A DNA stretch of 64,000 nucleotides, from the NCBI GenBank assembly GCA_016630955.3, contig CM049990.2:992001-1056000 (forward strand), read 5' to 3'. The translations under genes were made by a program, and so were the position numbers. Numbering within the stretch: the stretch's first letter is position 1; each line of letters starts with the position of its first letter. Below the pieces are notes generated by a model, which saw only the letters and a list, made by a program, of their open reading frames with translations, did not search any database and was not told the origin of the DNA. This document shows, piece by piece, positions 30,775-42,546 of the stretch. Source of the stretch: Didymella arachidicola. Lineage: Eukaryota > Ascomycota > Dothideomycetes > Pleosporales > Didymellaceae.

Positions 30775-32158
30775 ATGGCAGAAAGTCCAGCTCTACCAGC
30801 GGGTCGATCCGGTATGATGTCAATTCCAGACAATCCTCAGTTGCTCCCAACAGACGGGCTCTCGGCCTTCGTTGGGCAGGCCCCGAACAATCAGAGAGAC
30901 CACTACATTGTCAAGGGCCTCCTCCGAATGGTTGGCATGAAGGATGCTAATCCAGCGATGGGCTACTTCCTTGCCGCTCGAGCGCCGCCAGACTACGTAC
31001 ACGAAAGTCGTGTGGTTGGGGTGCAAGCCGGTCTTGTGGTTGTCATGCTGTCGATAGTGCTACCAACTACCGTGCGGCTAGTACTTCGAGCGCGAAAAGA
31101 GCAGATGCGATCAGGCTGGGATGACTGGGCTATACTCATCGCAGCAGTAAGTCGTAATTGAGAAGAAGGAGTGGTTTGAATGAGCTGACAGATGGATCTG
31201 ACAGATACTCGCCTTGACCTACCCCATCGCCCAAACAATTGGACTTTACTTCGGTGGCGTGGGATTACATACGTGGGAGGTAACCTACGACCAATACGAG
31301 ATCGGCACCTTGATAGGAGTGTTTTGTAAGATCACCTTCTACCAAGCTGTCAGCTTGATCAAGATCTCCATTGCTCTGTTCATTCGACGTCTAGCAACCG
31401 GAGCCTCGAGACGGTGGAGGTGGTTCTGCGATATCTTCCTGGTCACGATTGGGGCATACATGCTCGCTGCGCTATTTTGGTTAGTCTTCACATGCTATCC
31501 AGTCCAAGCCCAATGGTCTCTTTACGCTCGTGGCGCGACGGAACCTCTTCCACGCTGTCTCGACACGACTGCGCAGGGCCGAATACTGAGTGGTATTCAT
31601 GTAGCGCAAGGTGCGGTCTTGTTGTCTGCCCCGATAGTAATCTTGTGGACTATCCAAATGGACCAAGCGAAAAAGATCAGGCTCTTTGTGGTCTGGGCCG
31701 TTGGAGGTATCACCGTGCTTGGTGGACTGCTTCGACAGGTGCGGCCGCTTGTTCATCGAGATATGACATGGGACTACGTGGAAGTCCTGGCTTGGACCAG
31801 TCTGGACTTGGCACTGGGGATTGTAACGGCGTCGCTCCCGGTGCTCGACGGGATGTTTTCTAATGCTTGGCACCGGGCGATGACTAACATCGGAATATCT
31901 TCCCTGGCAACAGGGGAATTTTCGACACGCAGTGCAAGACTTCCAGCGGGCCCTGTAGCGTCGAGTCGCAAAAGTACTGGAGCGCACGCGCCATCAGATT
32001 CGAAAGAACAGATCATTAGCAAAGCTAATGAGACAGAACTGGGGATCGTCAAAACTCGCATGGTGCCCACTCAATCCTCGTCGAGGTCAAGTCTTGATGC
32101 CTTCGATTTTGGAGGGCAGCTCAGCGCCGAACCGCATGCTGTTCCGCGACGAAGATAG
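30775..32158 (+). CDS. Rhodopsin-domain (PTH11-like) integral membrane protein
   Basis: This belongs to the fungal Rhodopsin-domain family of seven-helix membrane proteins, some of which act as GPCR-like sensors (Pth11 group). Exons 30775-31146 and 31205-32158 give 441 residues. Helix 1 is VVGVQAGLVVVMLSIVLPTTVRLVLRAR, followed by WDDWAILIAA at the intron, a family hallmark. Next come GLHTWEVTYDQYEIG, FCKITFYQAVSLIKISIALFIRRL, MLAALFWLVFTCYPVQAQW and HVAQGAVLLSAPIVILWTIQM. The last two helices are LFVVWAVGGITVLGGLLRQV and WDYVEVLAWTSLDLALGIVTASLPVLDG. The cytoplasmic tail is serine-rich. It lacks the CFEM cysteine domain of classical Pth11. Starts at 30814 or 30817 are also possible. Confidence 0.85.
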
Positions 32159-32452
32159 AGCACGACTAGGCATGTAGCGGCTACAAAGAATGAAACAGCT
32201 TGGCCAGGTTGGTCGACTCGTCAACAACAAATCGTGATGCATGTGATAGGACCAGGGACGGACGTACCTCGCTACGACACGACTCGCGCATGTGCCTCGG
32301 CTCTCAGCTTCCCCACAGCCCCAGCTTGTAGCCGCAACATCATCTTGCCAACCGTTGGAGCCTGCAACCTTCTTCTGATAACCTCGTAATATTTACAGGC
32401 AAAGTTGCTCTCGTCTGAACCTAAGATCAAAACCTGAGATACAGTTTGCGCC

Positions 32453-33626
32453 ATGCCTTTCAATACGGAGCTCACCCGTGCGCTCGGCATCAGAAGTAAG
32501 CCTCAACGAGCCCTCCAAGCTCCGGCGGTATACTGACAACCCAGTACCTGTCGTTCAAGGTGGCATGCAATGGGTTGGATATGCTGAGCTTGCCTCTGCT
32601 GTCTCCAACGCTGGTGGCCTGGGTATCGTAAGCCAGACGTATACTCGCTCCATCCCTCCAGACGCTGACATCCTGCAGCTCACAGCCCTCACCCAACCTA
32701 CCCCCGAAGACCTACGCAAAGAAATCCGCCGCTGCCGTACCATGACCAAGAACCCTTTCGGCGTCAATCTCACGCTCCTCCCGGCCATGGTACCGCCCGA
32801 CTACGCCGCCTACGCACGCGTCATCATCGAAGAGAAGGTGAACATCGTCGAGACCGCCGGCAACAGTCCTGGGCCCGTGATCAGGCAGCTGAAAGCCGCG
32901 GGAACCACGATTCTGCATAAATGCACCACAATCCGGCACGCACAATCCGCGGTCAAGCTAGGCGTAGACTTCCTTAGTATTGACGGCTTCGAGTGCGCCG
33001 GCCACGTTGGCGAGACAGACATCACCAACTTCATTCTTTTGTCTCGGGCTCGTCAGAGCCTCGGTGTGCCATTCATCGCCTCCGGTGGGTTTGCAGACGG
33101 CCAGGGCCTGGCTGCCGCGCTGGCGCTTGGCGCATGCGGAATCAACATGGGCACGCGTTTCATGTGCACAGTTGAAGCGCCGATCCATGATAACATCAAG
33201 AAAGCCATCGTTGACGCGCAGGAGACTGACACCGCGCTCGTGCTGCGCCGGTGGAAGAACACGTCGCGCCTCTTCGCGAATAAGGTCGCGCTCCAGGCTG
33301 TTGATATCGAGAAGACAAGTCCTACGGGGAAGTTCGAAGAGGTCGCTGAGTATGTAAGTGGAAAGCGCGGACGCCAGGTCTTCCTCAATGGTGATCCAGA
33401 TTTTGGCGTGTGGACGGCGGGTCAGGTGATTGGGTTAATCCATGATATCCCTACGAACGAGGAGCTGCTGAAGCGCATCGAGAGGGAAGCGGTCGAGACG
33501 ATGAGGCAGAATCAGGCGCTCTACGTCGAGGAAGGACAGCAGGGTGTTGCATCCAATGCAAGTGTAGGGAAGAAGGAGAACAATCCCGGCGCTGAGATCT
33601 GGGGTATTGGGAAGAGCAAGTTGTGA
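32453..33626 (+). CDS. Nitronate monooxygenase (2-nitropropane dioxygenase family)
   Basis: This FMN enzyme oxidises toxic nitronates such as propionate-3-nitronate to carbonyl compounds and nitrite. A 43-nt first exon (32453-32495, MPFNTELTRALGIR) is joined to 32545-33626; total 374 residues. The start of the barrel is PVVQGGMQWVGYAELASAVSNAGGLGIV. The FMN and substrate residues include the FGVNLTLLP strand, a histidine in HKCTTIRHAQSAVKLGVDFLSIDGFECAGHVGE, and IASGGFADGQGLAAALALGACGINMGTRF. These match class I nitronate monooxygenases. The short first exon is needed for the conserved MPFNT start; the in-frame upstream ATG at 32478 would replace it with unrelated sequence. Confidence 0.92.
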
Positions 33627-34492
33627 GCGTTGGCTCAGTGTTTCAGGTGCAGCTTGGTTCGAAGTTGAACCGGTTACGTCTTCATCCTGTAGCAGCTGAT
33701 TACTCCTCTTCATTGTGTGCGGTATGTTCCCTACAATAGCCTGATATCTGATAGAAAGTATCTTGAGTCCGAGGCGATTTCTGACACCGTTAAATCCTCG
33801 AGTATGGTCTTGGGTGCTGGACTGTGCCACCAAGCACTTACAGTAATGAGCTTGTCTGCTTTGTCGCTGCTGCCTGTTCGCTGTATATTATTGCCCCCTG
33901 TCCATTTCCAACGGTCAGTGAACGGTTTTAATTTGCCAGATCTTTGGTCTCCGAGACCTTTGAATCACCGACACTTCCTCTCTCCACTCCTCTTTCGCAT
34001 GCTCGTCAAAATGATAAATCTAGTCATCTTTTGTCGCTGTAGCAAACTGTGAGCAAGTGAATTGTTGGCATCGAAACTGAGGTTGAAACGACGTCTGGAG
34101 TCAGCCCTGGGCTGGTGTACTGATAGACCGTCAAATTTGCAATTTATGTAAAAGTCGCCTGAGTCGTGAACAAAAGTATCAGAGGTACTGGGGTATTGCG
34201 CAAAAGCAAAGCCGTGCCTAAGCTCGCAGAGGGGGGCTTGCGATTGTAGGGCTAAATCGTCCGATTCAAGCATAACTACAGCCACTGCAGCAGGAGCTGC
34301 CTTATATGTGAGCTTCCAGGGTTTGTAGCAGCCTGTAGTGGCATAATATAATGCATGCAGTACTGAGTACCCGCGTCTACAACGCGACTAATTACTTGCG
34401 TCTTAGCTACAATAGGGTGCTTAGTCTTATCAACCCTACTGCAAAGGAAAGAGCGAAGATAATTAGCAGAGCTAGCCCTCCCTTATAAGTAA
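33627..34492. other. Intergenic stretch left of the solo LTR
   Basis: No gene is supported. Near 34290-34320 and 34470-34497 there are two loosely similar segments around TTATA(T/A)GT(G/A)AGCTTC, possibly the remains of an older repeat. Confidence 0.4.
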
Positions 34493-34497
34493 GCTTC

Positions 34498-34702
34498 TGT
34501 CGCGGAGGATCATGATCGGACTGTCAGCAAGATTGAGTTACCGAACCTTCAGCAATCTAAAAAGGGGATCGCGATTAGTTAGGCCATATTTCGGTCTCAA
34601 TCTGTATATAATCAGATACCCTGACTGATCCAATCTACAGAGGAATCTCATCAACTCCTGCTCAATATTGTTCGATCTGATCCAATTCTCTCAGCTTTCA
34701 CA
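34498..34702 (+). mobile_element. Solo LTR, 205 bp
   Basis: The sequence begins TGTCGCGG and ends TTTCACA, so it has the TGT...ACA ends of LTRs. It is flanked by a perfect 5-bp duplication GCTTC (34493-34497 and 34703-34707). A TATA-like CTGTATATAATC lies in the right half, as expected for an LTR promoter. Length and 5-bp duplication fit a Ty1/copia-type LTR left after recombination between two LTRs. No internal retrotransposon genes lie beside it. The orientation is inferred from the TATA position. Confidence 0.75.
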
Positions 34703-34899
34703 GCTTCTCAACAGAACATATGCCAATTTACTCGTCTGCGGCTGCTTAACAAGCCCTGATAACGTGAGCAAAGAAGCCTTGCCTGTATGCCTGAGCTTGA
34801 CGCTTGCAGTGGAGGCTTATCTTGTCAACAGAACACCTCCATTGGTGAGCCAAATCAGGAACAACCTTCACAATGCAATGAAATTAGAGACATCTTCTA

Positions 34900-34901
<2 letters not shown>

Positions 34902-34930
<29 letters not shown>
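34902..34930. repeat. (GT)n microsatellite
   Basis: About 14 uninterrupted GT units, followed by a short broken continuation. Confidence 0.95.
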
Positions 34931-35071
34931 ATGTGTGTCATTGATCATTAAAGTCTATGCTATGGTTGCATGCAGATATATACAGATGTACAGGTGGTTC
35001 ATCGCGAAACGGTTACTCTTCTCGTCGCAGTACAGGCGTCATGAATTCAGTATTACCGCTCACGTCGACAC

Positions 35072-35947
35072 TTAGTAAGTGTAGACCGGAGCGGTAGTGT
35101 TAGGGTACTGTCCCGATCCGAAGGGGTTGGAAAGAGTGACCTTCTGGCCGTTGATATCAGAGACACCGAACCAAGCCAGCTCCTTGCCATTCACAATCGT
35201 GACAACGGCGAAAGCGGGAGCAGGCTGGGCAACGTAGCCCCAGGAGACGGTGTAGGGAGATCCAGATGTGCAGGGCTGATTGCTCCAAGACTCGGTTGCG
35301 GCATCTTTGCCGGGCATGCGAATGACGGTGCATCGCTCAGTCTTGCCGTTGGCCTCGATGACAAAGTTGTAGTCGCAGCCGGTGTTGCCCTCACCGCAGT
35401 AGCGGCTCAGGTTGTTGAGCGCCCATGTCTTGTCGGTCTTCTTGGGATCGGAGCCAGGAGCAGTTGAAGGAACCGCAACAGAGGGCTGTGCGGTGGGGGT
35501 AGGGCATGATCCGGGATGCGCTGGGTTGCATCCACCTGGGATGGAAGTAGGCGTAGGGGTGACTACAGTGGTCTGGAAATATGAGGAAGGGCACGAGCCA
35601 GGGTGTGCTGGGTTGCAACCTCCGGGGATGCCGGAAATGCTGCTTGGAGATGGTGTGGCAGCTGAAGAGTAAGATGTGCCGCTCTCCGTCGAAGTAGTCG
35701 CCGGAGTAGACTTGGTACTTGTGCGAACGATGGTTGCAGTGGCTGAAGCGCAGTACTCGCGAACGCGCGCGCTGTCTTCTCCATCACAGGTCTCAAGATC
35801 GCAGGCACAAGCAACCTGAGGAACTCCGGAAGCAATGCAAGCGCGGTATGTGACCTGGCAAGGCGAGTTGTCCTGGCGCTTGTGGAGAGGGCTGGCGGTG
35901 ACCGCGGAGGTCAAAGCAAGTGCGAAGGCAAGAGTCTTGGTGTACAT
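35072..35947 (-). CDS. Secreted cysteine-rich protein with a duplicated motif
   Basis: An intronless frame of 291 residues. A signal peptide (MYTKTLAFALALTSAVTAS) is followed by LHKRQ, a Kex2-like cleavage site. The N-terminal domain has closely spaced cysteines (C at PCQVTYRACIASG, VACACDLETC, REYC). A serine/threonine/proline linker holds two copies of IPGGCNPAHPGSCP about 30 residues apart. The C-terminal domain begins WALNNLSRYC and contains four more cysteines, a tryptophan-rich sheet pattern and NVT-like glycosylation potential near its end. I recognise this only as a fungal small-to-medium secreted protein style, a candidate surface or effector-like protein. No enzymatic motif is visible. 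Confidence 0.8.
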   Translation of the reverse strand: MYTKTLAFALALTSAVTASPLHKRQDNSPCQVTYRACIASGVPQVACACDLETCDGEDSARVREYCASATATIVRTSTKSTPATTSTESGTSYSSAATPSPSSISGIPGGCNPAHPGSCPSSYFQTTVVTPTPTSIPGGCNPAHPGSCPTPTAQPSVAVPSTAPGSDPKKTDKTWALNNLSRYCGEGNTGCDYNFVIEANGKTERCTVIRMPGKDAATESWSNQPCTSGSPYTVSWGYVAQPAPAFAVVTIVNGKELAWFGVSDINGQKVTLSNPFGSGQYPNTTAPVYTY

Positions 35948-37438
35948 TCTGAGAGGTTCGGGATGTCTTTGGATTAGATATTAGATAGTAGTAGACCTAG
36001 GACCAAGTGATTGCTGTCGATGTGCGTGGATGGGATGTGAATTGGAAGGACGTGTCTCAAGCCTTATATGCAGATTTGATATCTCGTACAACATTGGGCT
36101 TCACCACTTTGGATGCTATCACTACGGTACGCATGACAAGAATATCACCGCACATGACGTCGGTTCTCGTGTTTTCGGTACAAGGGTTGGGCATGAATGG
36201 GTGAGAATACAAGGGCCGGTGTCGATCGCGGAACAATCAATAAGAGCCGTTCAATGTAGGTGCTGGCCATTCAGAAACCTCGAGAAACGTCTCTGGGCCA
36301 TCTCGTATTCTCATTCATTCATGCACAACCCTTGTACCCTGCTAAAGCGTGAGGCTGGTTAGCGCCCAGCGGTGCACACTAGCTCGCTAGTGTCCGCGTA
36401 CCATTTCTAAATTTGACCCTCCACCACCCCGTTCGCCACCCTGAGTAGCGTCCGCTAAGTCGCTTGCGGCTTCCACCTGTGGGCGAACAAACTCCCGCCG
36501 TATTCGCTGCGCTGTTGCGGCACTTTAGTCCTCTGTGGTAGAATTGGGGAGCATGTGAGTCGTGCGAGCAGTGGCAATGTTCTTTTGGGTCGTCACTGGC
36601 TCGGACTCGGTCGACCGCTAGCTTGTAAGGTCACATCCGACAGCCCGAAGACATCCGTATTATGGCCAAAGCGTCAAGTGCTCTCGTATCCGGCCTATCT
36701 TGTCCGCAGTCACTCTGAAGTTAGATTCGAGGTTCAAGTGCTCCTCGCGAAGACAAGTTCGACTTCACTCACTCAACTCGAGTAAAGCTTTTTCCCGAGC
36801 AATTGTTTCGTTGGTTGTTCGAGGCAGATCTTCAACACTGACACGGGATTTTATCGTCAGTGTCTACATGGACAACTCGCTGAACATTTAGCATGTTGCT
36901 CTGTCCATCGCAGGTGCCGGTGGATGTGGCTAGCATACACGTGCAGTGACTCCGTTATATTCAATGTCACCTGAGATGCTGCCAGTCTAGTCTGTACTAA
37001 GAGATCATCAGTGGGGTCGGCCACCAGACCATCTCTATTATGGCAAGCTCTGAACTTGATGTGTGAAGCCCTGTTTGTGCAAATTTGCTGTCTACCGAAC
37101 GCTACCGTTGGCACCAGAGTACTGTACGATCGAGTTGATGATCTTTCAAAGAACGTGATCGCTAGATGGCGGGTTTGTACTCCTGGACGAATGATTCGCG
37201 GCACACCGCTGATCGTAGTGGCTGGGGATGATACGAGTTTGTCCGTGCACTATGGAGAAGACAACACATTTCTCTTTCAAGTAGCGGACAACGTGAGCAA
37301 AATACGGGAAAATGTTATCAATAACGTTGTTAAAGATCGAGACTTTCAAAGTAAGAGCCTAGAAGCCCAAGAAATGTAAACATGAATTGTGGTATCAAAC
37401 TGAACGAAAGTAGAAACTAGTATATCATCCCATGCGCT
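35948..37438. other. Intergenic stretch, about 1.5 kb
   Basis: Only weak frames occur. The best is 37011-37379 on the plus strand (122 codons), whose second half has a plausible amino-acid mix (VVAGDDTSLSVHYGEDNTFLF) but no start context, family motif or intron logic. I do not call it a gene. Confidence 0.4.
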
Positions 37439-38225
37439 TCACATCTGAAAGGCGAGCAGAGCGACACCCAGTAGACCGGCGATAGTAGGAGGGAAGTCGA
37501 GCTTGTCAGCAGCTCCAGTGAAAGGTTGAACAGTGCTTGTGGGGAGCCCACCGGTCCCGCGAGCTGCCGCAGTGCCTTTGGCAGTCGCCGAGGCTCTTCC
37601 ATCGACCATGAAGAAGTTACCGGCCATTGGAGCACCGACATTATTCTTGGTCATGAAGGCGTTGATATCGAAGTTTATCCGAGCCGAGGTCTCTTTGAAG
37701 TCGGAGGCTTGGACTTTCAAGTCTGCCGGCTGCTGAAACAGAAGCTGAACGTAGCGATGAGGAATGGTATCCGTCGGAGGTGGGCCAGGTGGTATGTATG
37801 CTGCTGGTCCTTTCTCAGATGACGCGAGCAACGTGGCCGACCCGCCGACCTTTTGCTGCGTTGTCTTGAACCCTGTGTTCATAGCGTGAAGTAAGACACG
37901 GCGCTTTGTGCTTCCGTCTGCTGGTGGGACATCGAGGTCGAGCATGACGAACATGTAGGTTGCACTCGAGTTGGCCATTGAACTTGATACCGCGATCTTT
38001 GGCTGACTGGCTGTTTCTGTGAATAGTCAGCCGCAGCCCATGAATACGGATAGTGATGCACATACCAGCTTTTGAGAGCATCTCGCCTGGTGTCGTAACC
38101 ATGGTAGTGTTAAAAAAGACGCCTAGCTTGCTGCTCGCTGACGGAGAAAAACCCGAGGGTGTGACACTTTGCGCCTGTGCTAGGCTGGCCAAAGCGGCGA
38201 TGAGTATAGATGAAGCGAAAATCAT
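37439..38225 (-). CDS. GPI-anchored PEBP-like secreted protein
   Basis: Exons 38066-38225 and 37439-38016 give 245 residues. A signal peptide (MIFASSILIAALASLAQAQ) starts it. The PEBP (phosphatidylethanolamine-binding) core follows: YMFVMLDLDVP, then LLHAMNTGF, then PPGPPPTDTIPHRYVQLLFQQP, which match the ligand-pocket and HRY segments of the family. After a serine/threonine-rich stretch comes a hydrophobic C-terminus (TIAGLLGVALLAFQM) that looks like a GPI-anchor signal. PEBP-like secreted proteins in fungi may bind lipids at the cell surface; the ligand is unknown. The intron is needed to join the signal exon to the core. Confidence 0.85.
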
Positions 38226-40121
38226 GGCGGCTTTGGCGAGGTATAGTGTTGAATGAGAGGTAATGAAAGACTGAAACCGTGTAAAGGGTACATCATATAT
38301 AGCCAGGCCAGATGCTGAAGAGATCAATGTTTATTAGGCTGAACAATGAGTCACGTAGGTGTACGCGGCCTCCAGTCTTTCCTGTGTCGAAGCTGGCACT
38401 CATCATCACACGCATCCTGGAGTGCATATCCCATGACGCCTTAGCTTGAGAGTCCTGAAACAGGTATCGCGTGAAGCCTCCGCCATACTCCTTGGCGACG
38501 GCGACACTCTGCGGAGCAGTACAGTGCAAGCCGACTCAGTGTGAGCCTCAATACTGCTTTAATTGCATCTCACTTGCGGGTCGAGTTGAGCAGAGAAAGA
38601 GGTCATCTTGTCATGAACTATCAAAGCAGACCCAGAGGGCTCCCTAGCTTGCCGCATGAAGATGCAAGTTCTCGCTATGCATGGATTCAAGCTGCGAACA
38701 GTGGTGCAAATCAGTGACCTAGAATGCGATGGCCGTGGATTTGATGTTGCCGAGGCCATGCGGCTCGACTTGCCAATGCGTTGTTGGAGTTGGTGTCGGG
38801 GTTCGTGATGGAGGCCGAAACGCGCACACGTCTGAAACACTCCTCGCAAGAAGCGTTGATAGCCTCAGATGCGAAACCTGTCAAGGACGCTGAATCTGCA
38901 CGGTGTTCATGAGACATGGCAGATTTGAGCTTCGAAGCTTCTGGACGGATCCACAAGCTGTAGCTAAGCACCCATCAATCTCGTTACCAAGAGCTCATAC
39001 CTGTGCGAGCGCATCTTGATGATCTTTGAGCCGTCGACTACAAGCTCGATGTTAACTTAGAGAATAACACGATACTTTGAACGGTCGAAGTTGCGAAGAT
39101 ACAAGAAGTCGTGAACAAGGTCAGTCGAAGGTGGAGGTGTAATCCAGATTCTCCACTGTTGATAGCCGCTACGTCGACGGAACCAACGGAAGCCTTAGTT
39201 GCCCACTCAAGAATACCCCTCGCGGACTGGCTGCGCTTGTAAAACGTTCGCAAAGTGCGGTCATTTCACAAACGTATGAGGAGATTCAGAGACCCGTCAT
39301 AGATCTTGTCCCCTGCCTTTTCCACAACTCGGTGCCAGTGCTTGGCAGTGCCTCTGAGTTTACTAATCCCCCGATAAACACCATCTCTATTCCCGCCCGG
39401 CCTCGCACTATCCAGCCTTGCATGCTGTAGCACTGCCCAAGATCTTTCGGACCACTGCTCGGCATTACCATAATCGACTTGCACATCAATGTCTCACTCT
39501 TTCTGAGTATGCAATATGATCTTGCCTGGATAAGCCATCTTGGTAAGCCATCTCGGTAAGCCAAGCTGGTGCAATGCAGGCGTTGCAGATTGTAACCCTG
39601 AAAGTTCTGCTCTGACTGGAGTGGGATCTGCCAGCTTTGAATCATATGCCCCAGAAGCTGAACTGGACAGTTGTTCCCAAGAAGACTCGGTCAGGCAGCG
39701 ACTTTTGTATGCAAACCGTGAATTCTTTCACCTCGTAAGGCGAGCATCGCGGATATTGGCAGAAATCATACCCTCAGCTAAGTAGGGCCCGTAGACTCAC
39801 ATCCTGGGAGTTGCACTTACTCGCGTTTCGTGATGACATGAGTTCTTAGCTTTGTTGATGGTGGTTTCCTTCCTCATATGGGCTTAGTAATTAATGTGTT
39901 TATTGACGCTAGTGGTTGGGTACTTCCGTTCACCCCTCGATAGTTAACTCTCAATCAATCATACTTTCAATAAGCTTCGCACAGGCTGCTGTAAATGGCG
40001 TAAGGGTTGTTTGGTTAAGATACACTCATGATGTCCAGTGCTGTGTGCAGAGGTAACTGGTAGCGATGACGAAGAACGAGAGAGGTTGAAGCCCTGTGTG
40101 GGTGATACGCACATTTGTTCT
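38226..40121. other. Gene-poor stretch, about 1.9 kb
   Basis: Several minus-strand frames of 70-120 codons occur (38711-38971, 39266-39484, 39286-39645). None has a recognisable domain or a splice plan joining it to a neighbour. They may be fragments of a decayed gene. Confidence 0.4.
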
Positions 40122-40854
40122 TCACTCATATTTCAACCCTCCACCTTCTTCGGCTCTCGCTTTGACGGCCTGCAGGAGCTTCGCATCATCATCGTCTAAA
40201 TGTCCGATCCATTGAATTTTGGCATGGAGCCTAAGATTTGCAGTTTCACGATCTTCTGTGATCCAAGCTGACGTGTTGCAACCCTCTTCTCGACAGCTCC
40301 ATACTCGACTCTTATCAGTCCATCTGCCAAAGAACGGCAGGTATTCCCGTGAGCCGAAAGAAATGCACGGCGTATTGGTTCGCCGACGTGCTGCACTGAA
40401 GAATGCAGGATCAGACGTGCAAAAATGTGCACAGATGGGCTGCTCGAGTGCAATGAGTTTGCGTCGCACTTGCCAACAAGGGATACGATCAGCGCCAATA
40501 TGCTTCTGCAGATAAATTGAGATATTGACCACCGTGATCTCGGGACTTTGTTTCGTAATCGTACAGCGGTAATCGTCTTGATGCTCTGATTGGGGTATGG
40601 CGACGGACGCTCTATGGCCAGACGGTGCGCACGGCGGTGATGTACGTAAAGGTAGCGTTTTCGACTGATGGCTCTTGAAAGAGCGGTCGGATTGCTCGTA
40701 CATGACGATGGCTTTGTAAAGTTGGTCCGAGATCGATGTTTCAACCCCAGATTCGAGAGTGAGCGTGAGTGTCGAGCAGGTAATTCGCGTGACATCTGCT
40801 TATCAGTAAATGTTGTCTTGACCTGGTGTGTTACTTACTTGTGACACGGTACAT
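40122..40854 (-). CDS. Hypothetical protein, 229 aa, with a 16-nt first exon
   Basis: A 16-nt first exon (40839-40854, ATG giving MYRVT) is joined by a 43-bp GT-AG intron to a single long exon (40122-40795). The frame then runs through NVTRITCSTLTLTLE and SDQLYKAIVMYEQSD without a stop. The C-terminal half has a strong, gene-like composition: EITVVNISIYLQKHIGADRIPCWQVRRKL, then WSCREEGC and AWITEDRETANLRLHAKIQWIGHLDDDDAKLL. No family is recognised. The paired cysteines around WSCREEGCNTSAW could bind a metal. No signal peptide is visible. Confidence 0.6.
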
Positions 40855-42183
40855 CCTTGCGTATACTACGTGGGAAGCTGTTACTAAGTATTGGCATACA
40901 CGATGTCGCAACCACCTGTGAAGCAGAAACGCCTGGTTCCCTGTCGTTAGTCGAAAGCAGTCTGAGGATCTCCATCTACTGAGCGTAGTGAAATCGTATA
41001 TGTAAGGCTTAGTGCTTCCATTGTCTAGAGCTGAATCGGTATGGCACCAGAGGTAACGAACGATGCACTGTTTTTAGTTCACTGTATCATCTCCGAATCG
41101 TTGTGGACAAAGCTTCATCTTGGTGTTAATTTTGAACTGTCCGCCTCTTGAAAGTGGCGTGGAGTGCCACAAGCTCGAGGAGACCCAATCATCTGCAGTG
41201 TCGCCGTCCTCGATTGCACGGTCAGGTACAGGCACCCGTACGGCTGCAACGTCCATGCGAAGCGGAGATGACAGTCTATTTGTATGTATCCATATGTAAA
41301 TGACACCAGCAAGCAGGGCACCTCGAGGTCGTCCTGAAGCCGCGGCGTTGTGGGAGTCGACCCGGTGGCATGCCGCGATACTGCCGATGGTGCTTGGAGA
41401 AAATACGTGGGCCTACGCTGGACTGGACACACGGTCGCAGTCGAAGCAAGTGACGAGGCGGAGATGCATAGATGGAAGAATCTTTAGTATAAAGGTGATT
41501 CCGGTGCCGCGCTCTGGATTGCGGGAACGACAAGAGACATTTCAATACCTAGGTATTCTGGGAGATGACAGAACCTCTTGAGATTCGATTGTCTCAAGGC
41601 GGGGATTTGCTCCATCTTTCTATGCGGATTGACGTCACGGTTTTGCTCGTCGAGCGCGGCGCACGCTGAAACGCAACTTCAACGCACTCGCTATCGCTGA
41701 TTTCAGGGACATGCAGCAAGGCTTAGAACCGAGCTCTGGTGTAGGGCTTGTGCTGATGTTTGCCAGCACTTAATTATTATACGTGCAGGTCATTCTCTGG
41801 CTCGGACCAAGCGACGCTGACCTACCGTTCAATGCTCGTCAGATTGCCAAGTTCAGACCTACAGTTTGACGCCTGCTTAACGACTACCAGAAGGAGGGCG
41901 GCTTGCAGGTGTGCATTTACGCAAGTGCTACAGTAACACACCGATAGGCGGGAGTCTCGTGCCAACTGCTGGTTGCGGCTCTGAATGTGTGCCCGGTATT
42001 ATAGAACCTTGACCTATATGATATGCTGCCCTGGGGTCGCATTCACTGACTGGTACTCGTATTTGCATCGATCGAGCCGGACCGCAATCCTTGCATTGCG
42101 AGCGATCCCTTCGTACTCCCTCGGAACTCATCATACATCCCTCATCACCGCAGGAAATCTTTCATGCTGAACTCTTTGCAAAT
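40855..42183. other. Intergenic stretch with a HET relic
   Basis: Apart from the small HET-like fragment at 41780-41869, nothing here is supported as a gene. Confidence 0.4.
41780..41869 (+). pseudogene. Possible HET-domain fragment
   Basis: The short frame reads YVQVILWLGPSDADLPFNARQIAKF before a stop. VILWLGPSDAD matches the conserved VxxWLGpsd segment of HET domains. No other HET landmark is readable nearby, so this is at most a remnant. Confidence 0.35.
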
Positions 42184-42546
42184 ATGGAGCCTGCTTCGCA
42201 TTCAACCTTTGCGCACACGACTTCGTTATTACTCGCAAGCGTACCCACAATGCAGCCAACCGAGCCCTTCCAATCTGGACATCCTCGACATAAACCAGCC
42301 AGTAGCAGTACGCACGCAGCGATCATCGTCGGTGTATTCATTGGCGCCCTGGGAATAATTTCGATAGCAGTCTTCATTTGGGACAGAAGAAGGAAGCGTG
42401 GTGTCAAGAAAGGATTCCGAACCGGATCATTGTCAACGATGCCGCGACCCGAAGGGCGATCTTACCATGAGAAAGACCAAGCGCTTGAGACAGGCATTAT
42501 CCACGAGCCATTACCGATTTACCAAAGGGCGTCAGGCGCGAAGTGA
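42184..42546 (+). CDS. Small single-pass membrane protein, 120 aa
   Basis: The frame from the ATG reading MEPASHSTFAH has a serine/threonine-rich N-terminal part, one transmembrane helix (AAIIVGVFIGALGIISIAVFIW), a basic stop-transfer stretch (DRRRKRGVKKG) and a cytoplasmic tail ending EPLPIYQRASGAK. Such mid-helix proteins with a PPxY-like tail are common in fungi. There is no recognised family. The next gene is convergent, with its stop at 42738. Confidence 0.55.
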   Translation: MEPASHSTFAHTTSLLLASVPTMQPTEPFQSGHPRHKPASSSTHAAIIVGVFIGALGIISIAVFIWDRRRKRGVKKGFRTGSLSTMPRPEGRSYHEKDQALETGIIHEPLPIYQRASGAK

